From assembly GCA_013362555.1 (NCBI GenBank), contig JABFVX010000225.1, forward strand, positions 1 to 12,137: a stretch of 12,137 bases of DNA, in the 5' to 3' direction. The notes below the pieces were generated by a model, which ran no database searches, was not told the origin of the DNA, and saw only the letters and a program-made list of their open reading frames with translations. A program made the translations under genes and the position numbers. This stretch comes from Mycobacteriaceae bacterium. Lineage in GTDB: Bacteria; Actinomycetota; Actinomycetes; Mycobacteriales; Mycobacteriaceae. Below, piece by piece: positions 1 to 7,247 of this stretch. Each line of letters begins with the position of its first letter. Positions within the stretch are counted from its first letter, which is position 1.

Positions 1-3000
1 AGGATCCCCGGATCAACCGCTGTGACATAGTGATTGAACAGCAAAGGCTCGACGAATGGGATGGCAGGTTCCTTGTGGTCGGCCACAGTGAGGCTTTCGA
101 AGGCGTGAGCCAATTCCCTGACCACCGCGGCATGTGCGTTCGCGTAGGAGCCCAGGTGCGGCCGCACCGTCAAAACCCCGAGGCGGTGTCTGCCGTCCTC
201 CTCCCTGATGATGGTGACATCGGCAGGTTTTCCTTTCGGGGTCCGCCCGATGGTCACGTCCTCCGGACGCAGCACGGGCTGCCAATTTGCCGCCGCCTCG
301 ATCGCGTCCGTTAGGCCACGGGCGACAAGGGATTCGGCGCGACCGTCCGCCGCGCTGCCGGAATCCGCCTCGAACGATGTACCGGCGGTCGCGGGCAGCA
401 CCGTGGGGGGGCCTTCTGCCGCAAAGACAATGCGTTTGCCCGATGCGAAGGCAGCTTCAGCGATCTCGACTTGCTCGCGCACGTCGGCGAGATCGCGCAG
501 GTGCGGATTCCACATGCCGAGCCGTTCGGCGCGCTGGAACAAGGCGACATCGTCGGGGCCGAGTATCGGCAGTCCCATCAGCGGCCGGTAATGCGCCGCA
601 TACTCGTAGGATCGCCACGACGCCGAGCCGGCCAGGACCGCGACGGCCGCTTCGGCGTTGGCCTCCACCGAATTCTTTCGACTGTAGCCCGACTGGGTCG
701 ATTCCCAGGCCTCCCTGTCGTCGGGGATCTGGCCCGCCGCAACCAGCGTCGCGAACGCCCCGTCCGCGTGGCGCGGGAGCACTGCCTTTCGGGCGGAGCC
801 GCGCAGCGGGCCGAGAAACAACTTGCCGTGCGCCATTTCGTGGACAATCACGGCGATCCATGGGTTGGGCCACCAGCCGGGACCCGACTGCAGGAACCTG
901 TCAGGACGGTCCAAGAACCGGTCCATGAGTTCGTGCGGATACAACGCATCCCGCACATTGATCGTGATGAACACCTGTGAGTCGACGATCTGGGCATCAG
1001 CGACCTGATGTCCGTCAACTCCGCCGACTCGCAACCTGCCAAGGGGGACATCGGGAAACAACGCGGCAGCGTATCGGACAGCCTCCGCGATCTGTTCGAC
1101 GGTGCGCACGGCGATGTCCGGATGCAGCAGGCCCTCCACCCGCACCCGCGGACCATTCGGATCGTAGAGATTCACCAACCCGTCCACGGTCTGTTGCTTG
1201 GCCTGCTGCCTCGCGGAGGTGTCGTCGGTGCGCCCACCATCGACGGGCATCAACAGATACTCCAAGTTGTCGCGCAGATTGAGCGCTCGAACCAGCTGTA
1301 GGTAGCTGTTTTCGTTGCCGAGTGGGATCTGGCGCTGCTGCTCAAGCAGCCGGCCGATCATGCTCCGGATCGTGTTTACCTCCTGGCTGTCGGGGCCGTC
1401 CGAGGCCCCCTCGGCCAGCCTGCGGATCGTTGCGAGTTCGTATTGGATTGCCGGCCGTAGATTCAGCCGTTCCTGATTGCGAAGAATCGCCCGCGCCCGG
1501 TCCAGGACCGGCGTTGGAGGCGGGAACCCAGGCAGTTGCAGTTGGTCGCCGCCGGCTTTGACTGAGCGGTGGACGGCAAGCGCCAGAGCGGCGAGGATCT
1601 GATGGCCATCGCGCGCGCCGCCGGACATCGCCGCGACAATCGATTCCACCACGGCCGCTCGGTCATTGAACGCGCCCCGCCTGTCGAAGCACTGGTCGCC
1701 GAATTGCACTCTGATCCAGGCGTCGGCCCCGTCACGCGCCGCCGAGGAGCCTGCCTCGGTCTGCGGCGCTATCGCCTCGACGTAATGCCGGTCCAGTGCG
1801 CCGATCACGTACTCGGACAGGGAACCCTCGGCGGCGCCGTATTCGACAATCGAGACGAAGGCGGAAGCGCACTCGTGCAGCACCGCGGCGTGAGCGTCCT
1901 CGGAGCCGAGATCCGGTCGTACCGTCACTCGATCCAGGCTGAGCCCGCCGTTCTCGGACTCCGTGAATACCGCCGACACAGGTGCCCCTCCGGATGTCGG
2001 CCCGAAACTGATTCGGCGCGGCTGCAGGACCTCGTGAAAGCCCGCGACCGCCCGCATCGCGGCCCGCAGACCTGCGGCGTCGACCGGCTCGAATCGAGGA
2101 GCGACTGCTTGGCCCGGCGAGTCGTCGACGTGCATAGGGAAGGGCCCGGTGTCGCGGTCGACATCCGTCGCAGCATCCAGAGCGAGCGCGCGAAGGTAGG
2201 CGCGTCGAGCGCCGGCCGCGGCAGCGGAGGGCATGTCGCGCAAGGCAGCGAGCAGGTCGTCTACGGCTTCGTTTCGTTGTCCGGTTCGGGTCGTCTCAGC
2301 CCGCAGGGCAGAGGCGAGTCGGTTCACGAAGACCGAGCGGTCCGCGAACATGCCTGCCGGATCCGAGAAGTCGGCGGTCGCCTCGTAGGCGCCCAGCCCG
2401 GCGAAGCCGGCGGCGCGCGCCCGGGAAACAGCGTCGTGCAGCCGCTCGACGGCAGTGACCGCACCGAGGAACACCTCGGCGTCGGATACCGCCGCGCTCG
2501 CTGTGGTCGCGTCCAGCCTCGCCAGACCGTCCGCGACCATGGTCAACTGTTCATAGGCTTGAAGGTCGAAGATCGCGACCCCCAGTCGATACCGCGCGTC
2601 GAGCACGGAGTTCCATTCCCGGCTTGGCTGCAGCGCCTCGACTCCCGGCTCGCCGAGCACGGTCTGCTGGATGCTGCGCAACTGGCCTTGCAGCCTTTCC
2701 ACGACGCTCCCCACGGACGTCCGAGCACCGGGCTCAACCATCTCTGCCAGACCGGAATCGATGTGCGTCAGCACCGTGCGGGCCTTGTCGCGCAGCCGTT
2801 GGGCGGACGCCCGCAACATCAGCACTTCGTGCCGGTGTTCCACCACGGCGGCGAGTTCTTCGACGCGGTTCGCCTCGGCCGCACCGGACCGGCGATACTC
2901 GTCGAGCTCTGCGACGAGCGCCCGCAGCTCCGCAAACTCACGCGCGTCGGCGGGCGGAGGTTGGCGCAACCATGCGTCACGAACGTCGGACACCATGCCG

Positions 3001-6000
3001 AGTGCCCGCAGCGCCCGGAAGTCGGCGTCGTCGACGTGCGCCCGCACCGCGCCCACCACGGTCGCCGGAGTCGTTCGGCTTATGCGCTGACCGGCGAGTA
3101 CCTCAGCCGGGAAGTCGGACAAGTGCGGTTCCAGTGCACCGTTCTCGTCGAACATCCAGACCCGGAGGTGGTCGATTCGGCCGTCCCATGCGGCGGGCAA
3201 GACCACCGTGTCGGCCGACGCGACGTAACCCACGGCCGGGGCCGCATCGATTTCGTCGACCGGACCGCCGGGCGGTCCGTCCCACACCTTCACCACCTGT
3301 GCCCCATCGGCAAACTGCACGCCGACGATCGCACGACGGACCTTCGGATAGCCCGTGAACAGAGACAACGCGTCCTCGACGGTGCCGCACCGCTCGCCGG
3401 GGTTGTTCAGCGTCCCCTCGATCTCGTCCAGGTCGGCGCCGGGTTGCCGCGTCCGATCGTCGAATGACAGCGCCACGACTTGCCTGCCGTACAGGTCATT
3501 GATCGTCTGCATCGCCGCGCGGACCTGATCCGGCGACCCGGTAGTGCGAGCCACCGGCATGTCGTGCCCACCCCACCGGTTCAAGACGGGGAAGCGGGGA
3601 TCGGCTTGGTTGAGCGCGGTGAGCAGCGCGAACAGCGGCCCCACTGTGTCGCGACCACTCGCGTCGCGGTATTCGCGTTCCGTCCGCAGCCTGTCCAGCT
3701 CCAGTCTCAGCTGCCACCACGCCCAGTCATCGACAAGTTCGAGTTGCGCAGCGAGCGCCTGATGTTCGGCCGAACCGGGCTCGATCGAGGCCAAGCGCCC
3801 GCGTTCCCACAGCCGCTCGATGGTCGGATTGCCGGACGCCCCGAGTTGAGCCACCCAGGAACCGGGCGCGGTGCCGACAGGCGCCTGGGGCAGCGAATCG
3901 ACGATTCGCTGTTTGGTCTCCTCAACCACGGCCAATCCGAGGATGCCGTGCGGATCCAGGATCGGGGTCTGGTCGAGGCCCTGCGGTGATTGTCGCTGCG
4001 ACGGACCCGACTCGCTCGGTACGGTGCGCTCGAGTGTGATGGTGCGGTCGTACCGCACGACCTCGGCGGTTGGCTGCTCGAGCGGGTAGCGCGCGCTCCA
4101 TGCGCGGGCCACCCATATCCGCAGTCGCCGCTTGCCCGCGGACTCGTCGATCCTCGAGTCGATGCCGAACGTGCCGAATTTCCCGAGCCCGTTCCTGCGA
4201 TGCGCGGCCAATTGCGTTGCCTCGGTCGCCGTCACACGAATACTGTCCGGACCGACACCCTTTCCCAGTGATACCAATTGGGTCGGGAGCCAGTCTTCGA
4301 GCCGTCCGATGGATTTGCTGTCCGTGGATAGTCGAACTGAAAAGGATCCGCTTTCGACGTCCCAGGCTATGCGACCAAGTGACTCCATAGCTGGGCTGGT
4401 TCCGCGCGTTCGAAAGACGTGCCCGGAGACACCGTCCGTCATACTCGAGGCCGCGAACCAGATCTGGTGCTTGTCCGTCGATGTTTTCAGGCCAAAGGTC
4501 ACCAACAGGGTTGCAGCTTCCAGCACCTCGGGTGGAATGCGCTCGAGAATGCGGGACGCGTCGGGGTCCGGGTTGAGGCAGGCTGCCACCGTCAAGCGGA
4601 CCTTCGCCGCCGACCATTCACGCCCGATGCGGTATGTTGCAGAATCTTTCTGCGGTGGGAGTCCACCAGCAGACGACGTCTCACCCGCACGACCGACTTC
4701 CACCGGCGTCCGCGAGGGCCTGCCCAGCACCGCATCGCCCGGCTCGTTCAGCTGGACCACGAGCGACTGAAGGTCGTCGTCGAGCATGTCCTCGAATCGG
4801 CGCCGGTCTTCTGCGGTCCCGCTCAGGTGGATCGCTTTCGCCCGCTGTTCCAGCCGCTCTGCCCGCCGCACGAGGTCGGTGAGCTCGCGATCGCGATCGC
4901 GGTACACCGCCACCGCGCGGGCCAGAGTGTCGAGTTCACGCCAGCGTTGAGCTCCGGCGATGGTGGCGGGATGATCCACGACGGGATCGGGGCGATAGTC
5001 CTCGACTGATTCGGTTCGGCCGTGCTGCCGTAGCAGTTGCTCCAGTTCCGCGCGAACCCGGTCACGATCGTCCTTCATGTCGCTCGCGGAGGGGATGCTC
5101 AGCCGCCCGGAGTCGCGCGGATTCCGGCCGGTCACCGCGGTCAGTTCGGCTTCGGCTCGTTGCCGTCGAGCTCGCGCTGCCTCGATAGCATCGGAAAGCG
5201 CATCGATACGTGCGACGCGGTTCTGCAGGCGTGCCGCCGGAACAGCGGAGTCTTCTTGTCGGAGCGCGAGCAGAGTGTGGTCCCGCAACTGCTGAAGGGC
5301 ATTCCCGTCGTCGATCCCGGCTATCGGGTACACGGGTATTGCCGCTTGCCCTGCCATGGGCATGACTGTTCCGTTGTGGTCGTAGAGGACGGCGAGGTTG
5401 GCCAGGGCCGGGGCGAGGATCGGTTCGGTGGGTCGGTTGCCGGGCGCGTAGACGTGTTCGGTGTCGGTTCGGGTGTCATAGAGGGTGAGGGTTGCCGGCT
5501 CGTCCAAGTCGCCCAGGGTCCGCGAGAGGGTGACGGCGTGTGACCCGGGACCGGTGTCGTCCAGTGTGATCCGGTGGGTTTCGGGGTCTTTCAGTTGCTG
5601 GACCACCAGGAATGTCGCACCCGGCGACATGGTGAGCAGGCGCTGTTCCATGTCGTCGAAGGAACCCGCGTCGCGGAACGTGCCGCCGGTGGCCCGTTGG
5701 GCCGCCAACGGGTACGCGCCGCGCGCGCCGACCTCGCCCGACTCGAGCGGGCTCACCGCGTTGCTGCCGGTGATGCGATTGACTTGAGCGCCTGCCCGGT
5801 TGAAGCACTCCACGGTGCCTCGACTCTGGTCGGCCATCGCGGTTGGCGGCGTGGGGATCCTGTCTGTCGCAGGATGGGTGGACCACGGCGTCGGCGTCGC
5901 CGCTGCGGCAACAACAGCAGGAACAGGAGCAGCCGAAACAGCGGGAGTGGCAGCAACAACGGGAACAGCAGGAATAGTGGGAACAGCGGGAACTGTGGGT

Positions 6001-7022
6001 ACGGGAGCCCTGTGGCCGGGGCGGGAGTGTCGGATGTGGCCGAAGCCTTCGGCGGCAGCGCCGAGGAATCCGCTGCCCGCGCTGGTCGCCACGTTCTCGA
6101 GAATCTGTCCGACGCTGAGACCGTCGAGACTGTAGCCGTTGCCATACCAGGCTTGCGCTACTGCTCCGACACCGCCGCCAATGCCTTCGCCCGCCACACC
6201 CAACGCGACGATGCCACCGACCTGGGACAGGTGACGGGCCAGGGCGTTGGAGAACGTCGGCTCGAGCATCCGACCGAACACGGCCCGTGTCTGCGGGATC
6301 CGCAGCAGCCCCGTGGCGGCCAGCGCGCCGCCTCCGCCTTCCACCGCGCCGAACACCATGGACTCGGCGAGCTCGCCCGCATCGAACCCGTACCGGTGGT
6401 GCGGATCTGCCGAACCCAGCGCTCGCCACTGGGCGTAGGCGTTGACGACCGCGCCCTGCGCTATACCGAAACCCGCACCTCCGGCGACACTGCGCGCCAC
6501 TGTGGGCGCTGCGACCGCTGTGGCGCGATTCGCCGCGATGCGAACCGCGGTTTTGGCAATGACACGCAGAATGGCCATGCGGGTCGCCGCCCGCGCCATA
6601 GCCTGGCGAACCGCCCCCAACGCCGGGCCCAACGTGACAAAACCCAGCGCCACCTCGGCCGCACACGCCACCAACGCGGCCTCGATGGCATGCATCATCT
6701 TCGCCCGCTCGAACGCGTTCAGGTAATGCTGATCGGCAGTGCTTTTACACCACTGCGCCAACTCCTCGAGCGAAACGCTGACCCCGCTCCCGACATCGAC
6801 CATCCCCGCCACTGCCACGCCCGAATTCTCGTCCAACCGCCCCATCAAGGGGCCCAACTGCCCGCTCACCCCGGACAGCGCCTCCCACGCCTGCCGATAC
6901 CCATCACCCAAACGAATCTGCTTCTCCGGCGGCTCATCCCAATCCGCCTCACCCGCCATCAGTTTCACGAACCAGGAGTTCATGAACTCCGGCGACAAAT
7001 TCAACAGCCACTCAGATCCCAC
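1..7022 (-). CDS. Giant multi-domain polymorphic-toxin-like protein with CpnT/WXG100-like N-terminus; partial, C-terminus beyond left edge
   Basis: I translated the frame codon by codon from the GTG at 7022-7020 to position 3. It stays open for 2,340 codons and has no stop before the window ends. The only upstream in-frame stop is TGA at 7094-7092, and no other start codon lies between, so GTG is the longest start. The alternative ATG at 6983 (residue 14) has GGAG close upstream, but it would cut into sequence (LSPEF, then DWDEP) that fits the family N-terminus. Order by residue: 1-335, Ala/Gly-rich helical export-type domain; about 338-385, Pro/Ala/Val linker; about 395-525, papain-fold-like domain (Cys406, His495, Asp516); about 590-735, charged, coiled-coil-like helices; 760-1340, mostly unrecognised; about 1355-1426, charged helices; about 1660-1800, decayed zincin-like module; about 2000-2135, zincin-like module with intact HEMAH; about 2240 onward, another decayed copy. 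Actinobacteria are known to carry very large proteins with this N-terminus and a C-terminal toxin. That the product is a secreted toxin is inferred, and the effector and immunity genes would lie to the left. No frameshift seen. Confidence 0.93.
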   Translation of the reverse strand, partial: MGSEWLLNLSPEFMNSWFVKLMAGEADWDEPPEKQIRLGDGYRQAWEALSGVSGQLGPLMGRLDENSGVAVAGMVDVGSGVSVSLEELAQWCKSTADQHYLNAFERAKMMHAIEAALVACAAEVALGFVTLGPALGAVRQAMARAATRMAILRVIAKTAVRIAANRATAVAAPTVARSVAGGAGFGIAQGAVVNAYAQWRALGSADPHHRYGFDAGELAESMVFGAVEGGGGALAATGLLRIPQTRAVFGRMLEPTFSNALARHLSQVGGIVALGVAGEGIGGGVGAVAQAWYGNGYSLDGLSVGQILENVATSAGSGFLGAAAEGFGHIRHSRPGHRAPVPTVPAVPTIPAVPVVAATPAVSAAPVPAVVAAAATPTPWSTHPATDRIPTPPTAMADQSRGTVECFNRAGAQVNRITGSNAVSPLESGEVGARGAYPLAAQRATGGTFRDAGSFDDMEQRLLTMSPGATFLVVQQLKDPETHRITLDDTGPGSHAVTLSRTLGDLDEPATLTLYDTRTDTEHVYAPGNRPTEPILAPALANLAVLYDHNGTVMPMAGQAAIPVYPIAGIDDGNALQQLRDHTLLALRQEDSAVPAARLQNRVARIDALSDAIEAARARRQRAEAELTAVTGRNPRDSGRLSIPSASDMKDDRDRVRAELEQLLRQHGRTESVEDYRPDPVVDHPATIAGAQRWRELDTLARAVAVYRDRDRELTDLVRRAERLEQRAKAIHLSGTAEDRRRFEDMLDDDLQSLVVQLNEPGDAVLGRPSRTPVEVGRAGETSSAGGLPPQKDSATYRIGREWSAAKVRLTVAACLNPDPDASRILERIPPEVLEAATLLVTFGLKTSTDKHQIWFAASSMTDGVSGHVFRTRGTSPAMESLGRIAWDVESGSFSVRLSTDSKSIGRLEDWLPTQLVSLGKGVGPDSIRVTATEATQLAAHRRNGLGKFGTFGIDSRIDESAGKRRLRIWVARAWSARYPLEQPTAEVVRYDRTITLERTVPSESGPSQRQSPQGLDQTPILDPHGILGLAVVEETKQRIVDSLPQAPVGTAPGSWVAQLGASGNPTIERLWERGRLASIEPGSAEHQALAAQLELVDDWAWWQLRLELDRLRTEREYRDASGRDTVGPLFALLTALNQADPRFPVLNRWGGHDMPVARTTGSPDQVRAAMQTINDLYGRQVVALSFDDRTRQPGADLDEIEGTLNNPGERCGTVEDALSLFTGYPKVRRAIVGVQFADGAQVVKVWDGPPGGPVDEIDAAPAVGYVASADTVVLPAAWDGRIDHLRVWMFDENGALEPHLSDFPAEVLAGQRISRTTPATVVGAVRAHVDDADFRALRALGMVSDVRDAWLRQPPPADAREFAELRALVAELDEYRRSGAAEANRVEELAAVVEHRHEVLMLRASAQRLRDKARTVLTHIDSGLAEMVEPGARTSVGSVVERLQGQLRSIQQTVLGEPGVEALQPSREWNSVLDARYRLGVAIFDLQAYEQLTMVADGLARLDATTASAAVSDAEVFLGAVTAVERLHDAVSRARAAGFAGLGAYEATADFSDPAGMFADRSVFVNRLASALRAETTRTGQRNEAVDDLLAALRDMPSAAAAGARRAYLRALALDAATDVDRDTGPFPMHVDDSPGQAVAPRFEPVDAAGLRAAMRAVAGFHEVLQPRRISFGPTSGGAPVSAVFTESENGGLSLDRVTVRPDLGSEDAHAAVLHECASAFVSIVEYGAAEGSLSEYVIGALDRHYVEAIAPQTEAGSSAARDGADAWIRVQFGDQCFDRRGAFNDRAAVVESIVAAMSGGARDGHQILAALALAVHRSVKAGGDQLQLPGFPPPTPVLDRARAILRNQERLNLRPAIQYELATIRRLAEGASDGPDSQEVNTIRSMIGRLLEQQRQIPLGNENSYLQLVRALNLRDNLEYLLMPVDGGRTDDTSARQQAKQQTVDGLVNLYDPNGPRVRVEGLLHPDIAVRTVEQIAEAVRYAAALFPDVPLGRLRVGGVDGHQVADAQIVDSQVFITINVRDALYPHELMDRFLDRPDRFLQSGPGWWPNPWIAVIVHEMAHGKLFLGPLRGSARKAVLPRHADGAFATLVAAGQIPDDREAWESTQSGYSRKNSVEANAEAAVAVLAGSASWRSYEYAAHYRPLMGLPILGPDDVALFQRAERLGMWNPHLRDLADVREQVEIAEAAFASGKRIVFAAEGPPTVLPATAGTSFEADSGSAADGRAESLVARGLTDAIEAAANWQPVLRPEDVTIGRTPKGKPADVTIIREEDGRHRLGVLTVRPHLGSYANAHAAVVRELAHAFESLTVADHKEPAIPFVEPLLFNHYVTAVDPGI
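3..305 (-). other. Zincin-like module C of the giant protein, degenerate and cut by the window edge
   Basis: Residues about 2240-2340. The segment GVLTVRPHLGSYANAHAAV runs into VRELAHAF at residues 2301-2308. It matches module A closely (TVRPxLGS, AHAAV, then E, A and AF), so the two are duplicates. Here the first His of HExxH is Arg2302, while Glu2303 and His2306 remain. Modules A and C have therefore each lost a different ligand. The module continues past the left end, so its third ligand cannot be judged. Confidence 0.6.
618..1025 (-). other. Zincin-like module B of the giant protein, intact HEMAH metallopeptidase motif
   Basis: Residues about 2000-2135. A strand-like FITINV segment leads to PWIAVIVHEMAHGKLF, a hydrophobic helix carrying HExxH at residues 2061-2065. 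About 60 residues on, GYSRKNSVEANAEAAVAV supplies Glu2120 or Glu2124 as third zinc ligand. The comparison with module A favours Glu2124. This layout (HExxH, then a helix with Asn/Glu-x-x-Ala-Glu) is that of gluzincin-type peptidases. The module could be a true protease, for example one that releases the C-terminal toxin. No substrate can be read from the sequence. Confidence 0.68.
1623..2045 (-). other. Zincin-like module A of the giant protein, degenerate active site
   Basis: Residues about 1660-1800. A β-rich lead-in ends in DRVTVRPDLGSEDAHAAV, followed by LHECASAF. His1716 and Glu1717 of an HExxH motif are kept, but the second His position (1720) is Ser. Downstream, NDRAAVVESIVAAM (Glu1793) occupies the place where module B has its third-ligand helix. 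The module is clearly related to the one at the left edge (residues about 2240 onward). Loss of the second His predicts no normal zinc catalysis. The fold call is an inference from the motif and the internal homology. Confidence 0.6.
5448..5840 (-). other. Papain-fold (toxin glutamine deamidase-like) domain inside the giant protein
   Basis: Residues about 395-525. The order is Cys in VECFNRAGAQVN (Cys406), His in PGSHAVTLSR (His495) and Asp in TLYDTRTD (Asp516). This is the order and rough spacing of the papain-like fold used by bacterial toxin deamidases and peptidases: Cys at a helix start, His in a GxHAV strand, Asp on the next strand. Members of that family deamidate glutamine or cut peptide or isopeptide bonds. 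An internal position, rather than the extreme C-terminus, is unusual for the payload of a polymorphic toxin. It may instead process the polypeptide or act as a second effector. The family call is by eye. Confidence 0.6.
5870..6010 (-). repeat. Low-complexity Pro/Ala/Val linker with repetitive DNA
   Basis: Residues about 338-385 read as short PxVP/AVP/TP units with no secondary-structure signal, between the export domain and the papain-like domain. On the plus strand the DNA shows loose, repeated variants of GGAACAGCGGGAA between about 5910 and 6003, locally richer in A than the surrounding gene. Such in-frame short repeats can expand or contract without breaking the frame, so linker length may vary among strains. 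Confidence 0.7.
6018..7022 (-). other. N-terminal CpnT-like / WXG100-like domain of the giant protein
   Basis: Residues 1-335. The start (WLLNLSPEFMNSWF, then GEADWDEPPE and a helix GYRQAWEALSGVSGQL) has the layout of the domain that begins actinobacterial CpnT-like and giant toxin proteins: a short amphipathic opening, a W-D-E-P stretch, then a WXG-like helix pair. Three hydrophobic Ala/Gly-rich stretches follow, near residues 112-138, 165-200 and 268-293. They resemble segments proposed to take CpnT of Mycobacterium tuberculosis through the envelope. Family assignment rests on pattern recognition; export through a type VII-linked route is inferred. The domain ends in a Pro/Ala/Val-rich linker. 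Confidence 0.75.
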
Positions 7023-7247
7023 GGCGTGCGCCCTGGTGGCAGCCGGAGCCCAGCCGGGACGCCGGCGGGCCCACGGAGGGTCCTGCGTGCTTCACATCCG
7101 CGAGTCTGCGGCGCAAAACGTACCGGCACATCGGCACGCGATAGGCACACACCGCCGCAGGGGCGCGTCGGAATGCCTACTCCAGCTTCCAGAACGACCC
7201 GTGAAGTGCGCCCAACGCAACCGATGGGTCGTTCTGGAAATCTGGTG
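7023..7247. other. Intergenic region between the LuxR-ATPase gene and the giant gene
   Basis: The 225 bp hold no credible gene. The right part (7187-7239) is a hairpin just behind the LuxR-ATPase stop. The left 160 bp must carry the promoter and leader of the giant gene, which reads leftward. I see no convincing -35/-10 pair and only a weak AGGGCG upstream of the GTG at 7022. The leader is very GC-rich near the start codon, so start efficiency may be low or depend on RNA structure. Confidence 0.6.
7187..7239 (-). terminator. Hairpin downstream of the LuxR-ATPase gene; copy 1 of a shared palindrome
   Basis: TTCCAGAACGACCC (7187-7200) is perfectly complementary to 7226-7239, giving a 14-bp outer stem. 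A small inner TGCG/CGCA stem (7207-7210 with 7216-7219) sits around the loop CCCAA. It begins nine bases past the TGA at 7250-7248. There is no U-tract in the minus-strand transcript, as is common for hairpin terminators of actinomycetes. The arms and loop share sequence with the hairpin at 11928-11975. Termination is inferred from position and structure. Confidence 0.7.

Noticed and set aside
1569..3467. Plus-strand open frame of 632 codons
   Set aside because: It lies antisense to the giant gene, with low-complexity Arg/Gly/His-rich composition and no motifs. The minus frame here carries module A with a zincin-like motif and internal homology.
5910..6003. Repeated GGAACAGC-like units as a possible CRISPR or satellite
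   Set aside because: The units are short, variable and without spacers, and in the minus frame they encode a continuous Pro/Ala/Val linker.
5476..6666. Minus-strand open frame of 396 codons in another phase
   Set aside because: The product is dominated by Arg, Gly, Ser and Cys runs, a typical out-of-frame reading of GC-rich DNA. The overlapping giant-gene frame encodes the export and papain-like domains.
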